Part shown: positions 1-9,470 of the stretch, piece by piece
How positions within the stretch are numbered: the first letter of the stretch is position 1
Layout of the letters: each line of letters opens with the position of its first letter
Source of the DNA: Delphinus delphis
Taxonomy: Eukaryota; Chordata; Mammalia; Artiodactyla; Delphinidae
Length of the DNA stretch: 64,000 nt
Reading direction: 5' to 3'
Assembly (NCBI RefSeq): GCF_949987515.2
Contig: NW_027192651.1
Location: 744,001 to 808,000 of the forward strand
Position numbers and translations under genes: made by a program
Notes under the pieces: generated by a model
Seen by the model: only the letters and a program-made list of their open reading frames with translations
Databases searched by the model: none
What the model was told of the DNA's origin: nothing

Positions 1-610
1 CATTCCACGGGTTTCAACTACCCAGGTTTAAGGTATTCTTCCTTCAGCTAAAACATGCATGTGGAACCCAGAGTATGATCAACCATGTGATCGGGAGACG
101 TGTTTAAATATGTCTCAGTTTTCGTACCCTGGTACTCGGGTGCAACATTCCAGACGCTTTACTAACACTCTCCCCACTTGGAGAGTCAGTCCCTTTAACC
201 TCCTGTTTGGCCCAGTTTGCAATTTCTGTGGAAGATGAACAGGAATAGCGAGAACCAATGAGAGCTAGCTGGAGGTGTCTGGATGGGCAAATTTAACTCT
301 CATTTCCCACCAGGAAGAGGAATTAACCAAAGGCTCAGCATGCCGTGCCAGAACCAGATTAGGTCCTGAAGACATCCTGGGGTGTTGCGGCCAGGTCACA
401 AGAAAGCGAGTTGAAGAAAGGAGCTCAGGGGCACTGTAATTCACAAACCTGCAGAGTTATAAATGACAGCTATCGTCCAAAAATACACTGAAGTAAGGCT
501 GCCAAGAGGACTTGAAAGCGGGTCAGAATTGCAGGAAACCGATTTCAGGAGGTAGACTGGAATTGCATTGAAAGCATAGGAAAAGAGGCAGAACGTCCAC
601 AATGATGCAC
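1..610 (+). other. Unassigned 5' block of the monomer (representative copy)
   Basis: About 610 bp before the palindrome that I do not recognise as L1 or any other named family. It is relatively rich in CpG (cgggagacg, actcggg, gccgtgcc, gttgcggcc in various copies) and contains one CCAAT in gagaaccaatgag. Stops are frequent in every frame. It recurs at the same offset in each monomer (monomer start to +610/611). It could be an L1 5' region, an LTR fragment or unrelated unique DNA; nothing in the sequence settles this. This copy is class A, which carries several CpG-to-TpG/CpA changes. Confidence 0.6.
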
Positions 611-683
611 TTGGCCAAAAAGGGCGTATGCGTTTTTTCCTGAATATATTTCAGGAAAAAACGCATACGCACTTTTTGGCCAA
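611..683. repeat. 73-bp imperfect palindrome, class-A form
   Basis: Left arm ttggccaaaaagggcg... and right arm ...ctttttggccaa are inverted copies. Relative to the perfect 72-bp form in the other classes, this copy has one extra T at the centre (tatatttcagg) and one C-to-A change in the right arm (cgcactttt). The stem therefore has a bulge and a mismatch. The same form occurs at 5346, 10081, 13236, 22711, 27446, 32181, 47972 and 51129. Confidence 0.93.
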
Positions 684-699
684 CCAAGCAAACTTGCAA

Positions 700-1490
700 A
701 GGAAATCTGCACTACAATGAAGTCTCACTTCTCCCCGGTCAAAAGGGCCATCTGAAAAAAGTGTAAAATCCAGAAAGGCAACAGGCCATTGAGAACTGGG
801 AGCCTTGTTATGCTGATGGGCGGGATGTAAATTGCCATCAGACACTTGAGAGAAGTGTATGGTGTTTCCTGAAACATCTAAAAAACAAAGCAACAGAACC
901 TAGGGCACTTCCACTTATGGTCCTATAGCTTAGGGAAATTAAAATCAAAAAGACACAGCCACCCCAAAGTTTGGAGCGCCTCTGTTTACAAGAACCTCGT
1001 TTACCGTACAAGTTCAATATCACAGAAATTGAAAAATGGATAAAGAACTTGTGGTACTTACGTACAATGCAGTATCACTCAGCAATGAAATCTATGTCAT
1101 CAGGCCCGTAGAAGCATAATGAGTGGATTCAGGTACGATGATTCTAACTGAAATAAGTCACACAGAAAAAGAAACATCATAAGATATCAGAAATACACGG
1201 AATGTAAACTTGGCTACACAGGAACTGCATTCCAAAACAGAACAGGGTCTCAAATTTAGAAAACCAACTTATGCTTGCTTAAGGGTAAAGGTGAGTTGGG
1301 GTGCTGCATAAAACCAGAGATTGAAATGAGCACAGATAAAGTTCCTTAAGTCAAATATGGAATAGACAAGAGCTACTCCTTGCTCAACGAAATGGACTCA
1401 AAACCCCATATTAAACGCCTAAGAATGTACCTGACTAGTAAGTATCTTAAAACCTATGGATTGCTATGTCTCCAAAAGAGAATCAAGCGT
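700..1490 (+). mobile_element. Degraded LINE-1 3' end inside the monomer (representative copy)
   Basis: Read in sense, this stretch follows the 3' end of mammalian L1. The block actacaatgaagtctcac corresponds to the ORF2 segment I recall as ACTACAATGAGGTATCAC. Next come a gggatgtaaattg block and aaatcaaaaagacac..caccccaaagtt. These are followed by aaaaatggataaagaa..tgtggta, then ctgaaataagtcacacag..catcataagatatc, and finally the AAACCAACTTATG...GGGGAAAGGTGAGT motif of the 3' UTR. Roughly 700-1185 corresponds to the ORF2p C-terminal (Cys-rich) coding part and 1185-1490 to the 3' UTR. Stops and indels make it non-coding, and there is no poly(A) tail or target-site duplication here. Equivalent segments lie at the same offset in every monomer. 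The L1 comparison is from memory, not an alignment. Confidence 0.85.
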
Positions 1491-1578
1491 GTGTACAGGG
1501 GCATAAACGCAGCAGTGATAGGATTGGAGAGCTTCGGTGAGCAAATGAAGACCCTTTGAAGTCATATTGCATGGTACC
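1491..1578 (+). other. Unassigned 3' tail of the monomer (representative copy)
   Basis: About 90 bp between the L1-like part and the junction, ending gaagtcatattgcatggtacc. It contains the single KpnI-type GGTACC of the monomer. It is strongly conserved between classes. A one-base difference (ttcggtgagc versus ttcgtgagc) marks classes C, H and I. No function is recognisable. Confidence 0.6.
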
Positions 1579-3156
1579 CATTACAAGGGTCTCAACTCTC
1601 CAGGTTTAAGGTATTCTTCCTTCAGCTAAAACATGCATGTGGAACACAGAGTATGATCAACCATGTGAACGGGAGACGTGTTCAAATATTTCTCAGTTTT
1701 CCTCCCCTGGTACTCGGGTGCAACATTCCAGACGCTTTACTAACACTCTCCCGACTTGGAGAGTCAGTCCCTTTAACCTCCTGTTTGGCCCAGTTTGCAA
1801 TTTCTGCGGAAGATGAACAGGAATAGCGAGAACCAATGAGAGGCTAGCTGGAGGTGTCTGGACGGGCAAATTTAACTCTCATTTCCCACCAGGAAGAGGA
1901 ATTAACCAAAGGCTGAGCATGCCGGGCCGGAACCAGATTAGGGCCTGAAGCCATCCTGCGGTGTTGCGGCCAGGTCACAAGAAAGCGAGTTGAAGAAAGG
2001 AGCTCAGGGGCACTGTAATTCACAAACCTGCAGAGTTATAAATGACAGCTATCGTCCAAAAATAGACTGAAGTAAGGCTGCCAAGAGGACTTGAAAGCGG
2101 GGCAGAATTGCAGGAAACCGATTTCAGGAGGTAGACTGGAATTGCATTGAAAGCATAGGAAAAGAGGCAGAACGTCCACAATGATGCACTTGGCCAAAAA
2201 GGGCGTATGCGTTTTTTCCTGAATATATTCAGGAAAAAACGCATACGCCCTTTTTGGCCAACCAAGCAAGCTTGCAAAGGAAATCTGCACTACAATGAAG
2301 TCTCACTTCCCCCCGGTCAAAAGGGCCATCTGAAGAAAGTGTAAAATGCAGAAAGGCAACAGGCCATTGAGAACTGGGAGCCTTGTTATGCTGATGGGCG
2401 GGATGTAAATTGCCAACAGACACTTGGGAGAAGTGTATGGTGTTTCCTGAAACATCTAAAAAACAAAGCAACAGAGCCTAGGGCACTTCCACTTATGGTC
2501 CTATAGCTTAGGGAAATTAAAATCAAAAAGACACAGCCACCCCAAAGTTTGGAACGGCTCTGTTTACAAGAACCTCGTTTACAGTACAAGTTCAACATCG
2601 CAGAAAGTGAAAAATGGATAAAGAAGTTGTGGTATTCACTTACAAAGCAATATCACTCAGCAATGAAATCTATGTCATCAGGCCCTTAGCAGCACAATGA
2701 GTGGATTCAGGTATGATGATTCTAACTGAAATAAGTCACACAGAAAAAGAAACATCATAAGATATCAGTAATACACGGAATGGAAACTTGGCTACACAGG
2801 AACTGAATTACAGAACAGAACAGGGTCTCAAATTTAGAAAACCAACTTATGCTTGCTTAAGGGGAAAGGTGAGTTGGGGTGCTGCATAAAACCAGAGATT
2901 GAAATGAGCACAGATAAAGTTCCTTAAGCCAAATATGGAATAGACAAGAGCTACTCCTTGCTCAACGAAATGGACTCAACACCGCATATTAAACGCCTAA
3001 GAATGTACCTGACTAGTAAGTATCTTAAAACCTATGGATTGCTATGTCTCTGAAAGAGAATCAAGCATGTGTACAGGGGCATAAACGCAGCAGTGATAGG
3101 ATTGGAGAGGTTCGGTGAGCAAATGAAGACCCTTTGAAGTCATATTGCATGGTACC
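1579..3156 (+). repeat. Monomer 2, class B
   Basis: Starts cattacaagggtctc. Marks are ggaacacagag, gtgaacggg, atatttctc, catgccgggccgg, and gaagaaagtg followed by aaaatgcag. Perfect palindrome 2190-2261. 1,578 bp. Confidence 0.95.
2190..2261. repeat. 72-bp perfect palindrome, 36-bp arms, no spacer (representative)
   Basis: The first 36 bases, from ttggccaaaaagggc to cctgaata, are the exact reverse complement of the next 36, from tattcagg to ggccaa. The centre gaatatattc is AT-rich, with GC-rich segments further out in the arms, a layout that favours cruciform extrusion. The match stops sharply at both ends (c before, cc after). Other copies start at 3768, 6925, 8503, 11660, 14815, 16393, 17973, 21133, 24290, 25868, 29025, 30603, 33760, 35338, 36918, 38496, 40076, 41654, 43234, 46394, 49551, 52708, 54286, 55864, 57444, 60603 and 63761. 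Confidence 0.97.
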
Positions 3157-4735
3157 CATTCCACGGGTTTCAACTACCCAGGTTTAAGGTATTCTTCCTT
3201 CAGCTAAATCATGCATGTGGAACCTAGAGTATGATCAACCATGTGATCGGGAGACGTGTTCAAATATGTCTCAGTTTTCGTACCCTGGTACTCGGGTGCA
3301 ACATTCCAGACGCTTTACTAACACTCTCCCGACTTGGAGAGTCAGTCCCTTTAACCTCCTGTTTGGCACAGTTTGCAATTTCTGCGGAAGATGAACAGGA
3401 ATAGCGAGAACCAATGAGAGACTAGCTGGAGGTGTCTGGACGGGCAAATTTAACTCTCATTTCCCACCAGGAAGAGGAAATAACCAAAGGCTCAGCGTGC
3501 CGTGCCGGAACCAGATTAGGGCCTGAAGCCATCCTGCGGTGTTGCGGCCAGCTCAAAAGAAAGCGAGTTGAAGAAAGGAGCTCAGGGGCACTGTAATTCA
3601 CAAACCTGCAGAGTTATAAATGACAGCTATCGTCCAATAATAGACTGAAGTAAGGCTGCCAAGAGGACTTGAAAGCGGGGCAGAATTGCAGGAAACCGAT
3701 TTCAGGAGGTAGACTGGAATTGCATTGAAAGCATAGGAAAAGAGGCAGAACGTCCACAATGATGCACTTGGCCAAAAAGGGCGTATGCGTTTTTTCCTGA
3801 ATATATTCAGGAAAAAACGCATACGCCCTTTTTGGCCAACCAAGCAAGCTTGCAAAGGAAATCTGCACTACAATGAAGTCTCACTTCCCCCCGGTCAAAA
3901 GGGCCATCTGAAAAAAGTGTAAAATCCAGAAAGGCAGGACAGGCCATGGAGAACTGGGAGCCTTGTTATGCTGATGGGCGGGATGTAAATTGCCAACAAC
4001 CACTCGGGAGAAGTGTATGGTGTTTCCTGAAACATGTAAACAACAAAGCAACAGAACCTAGGGCACTTCCACTTATGGTCCTATAGCTTAGGGAAATTAA
4101 AATCAAAAAGACACAGCCACCCCAAAGTTTGGAACGTCTCTGTTTACAAGAACCTCGTTTACAGTACAAGTTCAACATCGCAGAAAGTGAAAAATGGATA
4201 AAGAACTTGTGGTATTTACTTACAAAGCAATATCACTCAGCAATGAAATCTGTGTCATCAGGCCCTTAGCAGCACAATGAGTGGATTCAGGTATGATGAT
4301 TCTAACTGAAATAAGTCACACAGAAAAAGAAACATCATAAGATATCAGTAATACACGGAATGGAAACTTGGCTACACAGGAACTGAATTACAGAACAGAA
4401 CAGGGTCTCAAATTTAGAAAACCAACTTATTCTTGCTTAAGGGTAAAGGTGAGTTGGGATGCTGCATAAAACCAGAGATTGAAATGAGCACAGATAAAGT
4501 TCCTTAAGCCAAATATGGAATAGACAAGAGCTACTCCTTGCTCAACGAAATGGACTCAACACCGCATATTAAACGCCTAAGAATGTACCTGACTAGTAAG
4601 TATCTTAAAACCTATGGATTGCTATGTCTCCGAAAGAGAATCAAGCATGTGTACAGGGGCATAAACGCAGCAGTGATAGGATTGGAGAGGTTCGTGAGCA
4701 AATGAAGACCCTTTGAAGTCATATTGCATGGTACC
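3157..4735 (+). repeat. Monomer 3, class C
   Basis: Marks: gctaaatcatgc, tttggcacag, ggaaataacc, ccaataatagac, aacatgtaaacaac, cttattcttgc, gttgggatgc and the shortened ttcgtgagc. Palindrome 3768-3839. It closes the first A-B-C trimer. 1,579 bp. Confidence 0.95.
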
Positions 4736-6313
4736 CATTCCACGGGTTTCAACTACCCAGGTTTAAGGTTTTCTTCCTTCAGCTACAACATGCATGTGGA
4801 ACCCAGAGTATGATCAACCATGTGATCGGGAGACGTGTTTAAATATGTCTCAGTTTTCGTACCCTGGTACTCGGGTGCAACATTCCAGACGCTTTACTAA
4901 CACTCTCCCCACTTGGAGAGTCAGTCCCTTTAACCTCCTGTTTGGCCCAGTTTGCAATTTCTGTGGAAGATGAACAGGAATAGCGAGAACCAATGAGAGC
5001 TAGCTGGAGGTGTCTGGATGGGCAAATTTAACTCTCATTTCCCACCAGGAAGAGGAATTAACCAAAGGCTCAGCATGCCGTGCCAGAACCAGATTAGGTC
5101 CTGAAGACATCCTGGGGTGTTGCGGCCAGGTCACAAGAAAGCGAGTTGAAGAAAGGAGCTCAGGGGCACTGTAATTCACAAACCTGCAGAGTTATAAATG
5201 ACAGCTATCGTCCAAAAATACACTGAAGTAAGGCTGCCAAGAGGACTTGAAAGCGGGTCAGAATTGCAGGAAACCGATTTCAGGAGGTAGACTGGAATTG
5301 CATTGAAAGCATAGGAAAAGAGGCAGAACGTCCACAATGATGCACTTGGCCAAAAAGGGCGTATGCGTTTTTTCCTGAATATATTTCAGGAAAAAACGCA
5401 TACGCACTTTTTGGCCAACCAAGCAAACTTGCAAAGGAAATCTGCACTACAATGAAGTCTCACTTCTCCCCGGTCAAAAGGGCCATCTGAAAAAAGTGTA
5501 AAATCCAGAAAGGCAACAGGCCATTGAGAACTGGGAGCCTTGTTATGCTGATGGGCGGGATGTAAATTGCCATCAGACACTTGGGAGAAGTGTATGGTGT
5601 TTCCTGAAACATCTAAAAAACAAAGCAACAGAACCTAGGGCACTTCCACTTATGGTCCTATAGCTTAGGGAAATTAAAATCAAAAAGACACAGCCACCCC
5701 AAAGTTTGGAGCGCCTCTGTTTACAAGAACCTCGTTTACCGTACAAGTTCAATACCACAGAAATTGAAAAATGGATAAAGAACTTGTGGTACTAACGTAC
5801 AATGCAGTATCACTCAGCAATGAAATCTATGTCATCAGGCCCGTAGAAGCATAATGAGTGGATTCAGGTACGATGATTCTAACTGAAATAAGTCACACAG
5901 AAAAAGAAACATCATAAGATATCAGTAATACACGGAATGTAAACTTGTCTACACAGGAACTGCATTCCAAAACAGAACAGGGTCTCAAATTTAGAAAACC
6001 AACTTATGCTTGCTTAAGGGTAAAGGTGAGTTGGGGTGCTGCATAAAACCAGAGATTGAAATGAGCACAGATAAAGTTCCTTAAGCCAAATATGGAATAG
6101 ACAAGAGCTACTCCTTGCTCAACGAAATGGACTCAAAACCCCATATTAAACGCCTAAGAATGTACCTGACTAGTAAGTATCTTAAAACCTATGGATTGCT
6201 ATGTCTCTGAAAGAGAATCAAGCATGTGTACAGGGGCATAAACGCAGCAGTGATAGGATTGGAGAGCTTCGGTGAGCAAATGAAGACCCTTTGAAGTCAT
6301 ATTGCATGGTACC
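4736..6313 (+). repeat. Monomer 4, class A (subtype A2)
   Basis: Class A with ttcaataccacag and ggtactaacg (A2). The variants gctacaacatgc and cttgtctacac are shared only with monomer 15, 17,365 bp away. Bulged palindrome 5346-5418. Confidence 0.95.
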
Positions 6314-7891
6314 CATTACAAGGGTCTCAACTCTCCAGGTTTAAGGTATTCTTCCTTCAGCTAAAACATGCATGTGGAACACAGAGTATGATCAACCATG
6401 TGAACGGGAGACGTGTTCAAATATTTCTCAGTTTTCCTCCCCTGGTACTCGGGTGCAACATTCCAGACGCTTTACTAACACTCTCCCGACTTGGAGAGTC
6501 AGTCCCTTTAACCTCCTGTTTGGCCCAGTTTGCAATTTCTGCGGAAGATGAACAGGAATAGCGAGAACCAATGAGAGGCTAGCTGGAGGTGTCTGGACGG
6601 GCAAATTTAACTCTCATTTCCCACCAGGAAGAGGAATTAACCAAAGGCTGAGCATGCCGGGCCGGAACCAGATTAGGGCCTGAAGCCATCCTGCGGTGTT
6701 GCGGCCAGGTCACAAGAAAGCGAGTTGAAGAAAGGAGCTCAGGGGCACTGTAATTCACAAACCTGCAGAGTTATAAATGACAGCTATCGTCCAAAAATAG
6801 ACTGAAGTAAGGCTGCCAAGAGGACTTGAAAGCGGGGCAGAATTGCAGGAAACCGATTTCAGGAGGTAGACTGGAATTGCATTGAAAGCATAGGAAAAGA
6901 GGCAGAACGTCCACAATGATGCACTTGGCCAAAAAGGGCGTATGCGTTTTTTCCTGAATATATTCAGGAAAAAACGCATACGCCCTTTTTGGCCAACCAA
7001 GCAAGCTTGCAAAGGAAATCTGCACTACAATGAAGTCTCACTTCCCCCCGGTCAAAAGGGCCATCTGAAGAAAGTGTAAAATGCAGAAAGGCAACAGGCC
7101 ATTGAGAACTGGGAGCCTTGTTATGCTGATGGGCGGGATGTAAATTGCCAACAGACACTTGGGAGAAGTGTATGGTGTTTCCTGAAACATCTAAAAAACA
7201 AAGCAACAGAGCCTAGGGCACTTCCACTTATGGTCCTATAGCTTAGGGAAATTAAAATCAAAAAGACACAGCCACCCCAAAGTTTGGAACGGCTCTGTTT
7301 ACAAGAACCTCGTTTACAGTACAAGTTCAACATCGCAGAAAGTGAAAAATGGATAAAGAAGTTGTGGTATTCACTTACAAAGCAATATCACTCAGCAATG
7401 AAATCTATGTCATCAGGCCCTTAGCAGCACAATGAGTGGATTCAGGTATGATGATTCTAACTGAAATAAGTCACACAGAAAAAGAAACATCATAAGATAT
7501 CAGTAATACACGGAATGGAAACTTGGCTACACAGGAACTGAATTACAGAACAGAACAGGGTCTCAAATTTAGAAAACCAACTTATGCTTGCTTAAGGGGA
7601 AAGGTGAGTTGGGGTGCTGCATAAAACCAGAGATTGAAATGAGCACAGATAAAGTTCCTTAAGCCAAATATGGAATAGACAAGAGCTACTCCTTGCTCAA
7701 CGAAATGGACTCAACACCGCATATTAAACGCCTAAGAATGTACCTGACTAGTAAGTATCTTAAAACCTATGGATTGCTATGTCTCTGAAAGAGAATCAAG
7801 CATGTGTACAGGGGCATAAACGCAGCAGTGATAGGATTGGAGAGGTTCGGTGAGCAAATGAAGACCCTTTGAAGTCATATTGCATGGTACC
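6314..7891 (+). repeat. Monomer 5, class B
   Basis: Apparently the same as monomer 2 by eye, 4,735 bp downstream. Palindrome 6925-6996. Confidence 0.95.
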
Positions 7892-9470
7892 CATTCCACG
7901 GGTTTCAACTACCCAGGTTTAAGGTATTCTTCCTTCAGCTAAATCATGCATGTGGAACCTAGAGTATGATCAACCATGTGATCGGGAGACGTGTTCAAAT
8001 ATGTCTCAGTTTTCGTACCCTGGTACTCGGGTGCAACATTCCAGACGCTTTACTAACACTCTCCCGACTTGGAGAGTCAGTCCCTTTAACCTCCTGTTTG
8101 GCACAGTTTGCAATTTCTGCGGAAGATGAACAGGAATAGCGAGAACCAATGAGAGACTAGCTGGAGGTGTCTGGACGGGCAAATTTAACTCTCATTTCCC
8201 ACCAGGAAGAGGAAATAACCAAAGGCTCAGCGTGCCGTGCCGGAACCAGATTAGGGCCTGAAGCCATCCTGCGGTGTTGCGGCCAGCTCAAAAGAAAGCG
8301 AGTTGAAGAAAGGAGCTCAGGGGCACTGTAATTCACAAACCTTCAGAGTTATAAATGACAGCTATCGTCCAATAATAGACTGAAGTAAGGCTGCCAAGAG
8401 GACTTGAAAGCGGGGCAGAATTGCAGGAAACCGATTTCAGGAGGTAGACTGGAATTGCATTGAAAGCATAGGAAAAGAGGCAGAACGTCCACAATGATGC
8501 ACTTGGCCAAAAAGGGCGTATGCGTTTTTTCCTGAATATATTCAGGAAAAAACGCATACGCCCTTTTTGGCCAACCAAGCAAGCTTGCAAAGGAAATCTG
8601 CACTACAATGAAGTCTCACTTCCCCCTGGTCAAAAGGGCCATCTGAAAAAAGTGTAAAATCCAGAAAGGCAGGACAGGCCATGGAGAACTGGGAGCCTTG
8701 TTATGCTGATGGGCGGGATGTAAATTGCCAACAACCACTCGGCAGAAGTGTATGGTGTTTCCTGAAACATGTAAACAACAAAGCAACAGAACCTAGGGCA
8801 CTTCCACTTATGGTCCTATAGCTTAGGGAAATTAAAATCAAAAAGACACAGCCACCCCAAAGTTTGGAACGTCTCTGTTTACAAGAACCTCGTTTACAGT
8901 ACAAGTTCAACATCGCAGAAAGTGAAAAATGGATAAAGAACTTGTGGTATTTACTTACAAAGCAATATCACTCAGCAATGAAATCTGTGTCATCAGGCCC
9001 TTAGCAGCACAATGAGTGGATTCAGGTATGATGATTCTAACTGAAATAAGTCACACAGAAAAAGAAACATCATAAGATATCAGTAATACACGGAATGGAA
9101 ACTTGGCTACACAGGAACTGAATTACAGAACAGAACAGGGTCTCAAATTTAGAAAACCAACTTATTCTTGCTTAAGGGTAAAGGTGAGTTGGGATGCTGC
9201 ATAAAACCAGAGATTGAAATGAGCACAGATAAAGTTCCTTAAGCCAAATATGGAATAGACAAGAGCTACTCCTTGCTCAACGAAATGGACTCAACACCGC
9301 ATATTAAACGCCTAAGAATGTACCTGACTAGTAAGTATCTTAAAACCTATGGATTGCTATGTCTCCGAAAGAGAATCAAGCATGTGTACAGGGGCATAAA
9401 CGCAGCAGTGATAGGATTGGAGAGGTTCGTGAGCAAATGAAGACCCTTTGAAGTCATATTGCATGGTACC
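7892..9470 (+). repeat. Monomer 6, class C
   Basis: Class C with cttcagag in place of ctgcagag and ccccctggtc in place of ccccccggtc. It shares these with monomers 17 and 20 but not with monomer 3. It also has a private ctcggcag. Palindrome 8503-8574. Confidence 0.95.

Larger units (their letters stand above)
1..1578 (+). repeat. Monomer 1, class A (subtype A1)
   Basis: Class A marks: bulged palindrome at 611-683, gagagctagc (one G shorter than other classes), ctgtggaag and ggatgggc. Subtype A1 is marked by cacttgagag and ttcaatatcacagaaattg; its partner is monomer 33, 50,518 bp downstream. 1,578 bp. Confidence 0.95.
1..9470 (+). repeat. Higher-order repeat: two A-B-C trimers (4,735 bp each)
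   Basis: Monomers 1-3 and 4-6 repeat in the order A-B-C, with each class displaced by exactly 4,735 bp (starts 1/4736, 1579/6314, 3157/7892). Like-class copies are nearly identical while different classes differ at dozens of sites. That contrast defines a higher-order unit. Confidence 0.93.

Noticed and set aside
1530..1545. Pol III B-box-like ggttcggtgagc (in most non-A monomers)
   Set aside because: Two or more mismatches to the core consensus, and no A box at a proper distance upstream was evident.
2020..2598. Recurring minus-strand open frames of 70-85 codons around the palindrome
   Set aside because: They recur in nearly every monomer because the repeat recurs. They overlap each other in different frames, cross the palindrome, run antisense to the L1-like part and match no protein family I know. 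They change or shorten with single substitutions between classes.
3100..3125. CENP-B box (TTCG....A..CGGG)
   Set aside because: I checked the CGGG-containing spots (gcgggg, actcggg, gatcggg, ccacggg, gacggg) on the + strand and CCCG spots for the reverse. None has the TTCG at the required distance. A pattern search should confirm.
6925..6996. Palindrome as a bacterial rho-independent terminator or as inverted ends of a DNA transposon
   Set aside because: There are no bacterial features in the window. There is no interior sequence between the arms, no target-site duplication and no transposase. It recurs only as part of the satellite.
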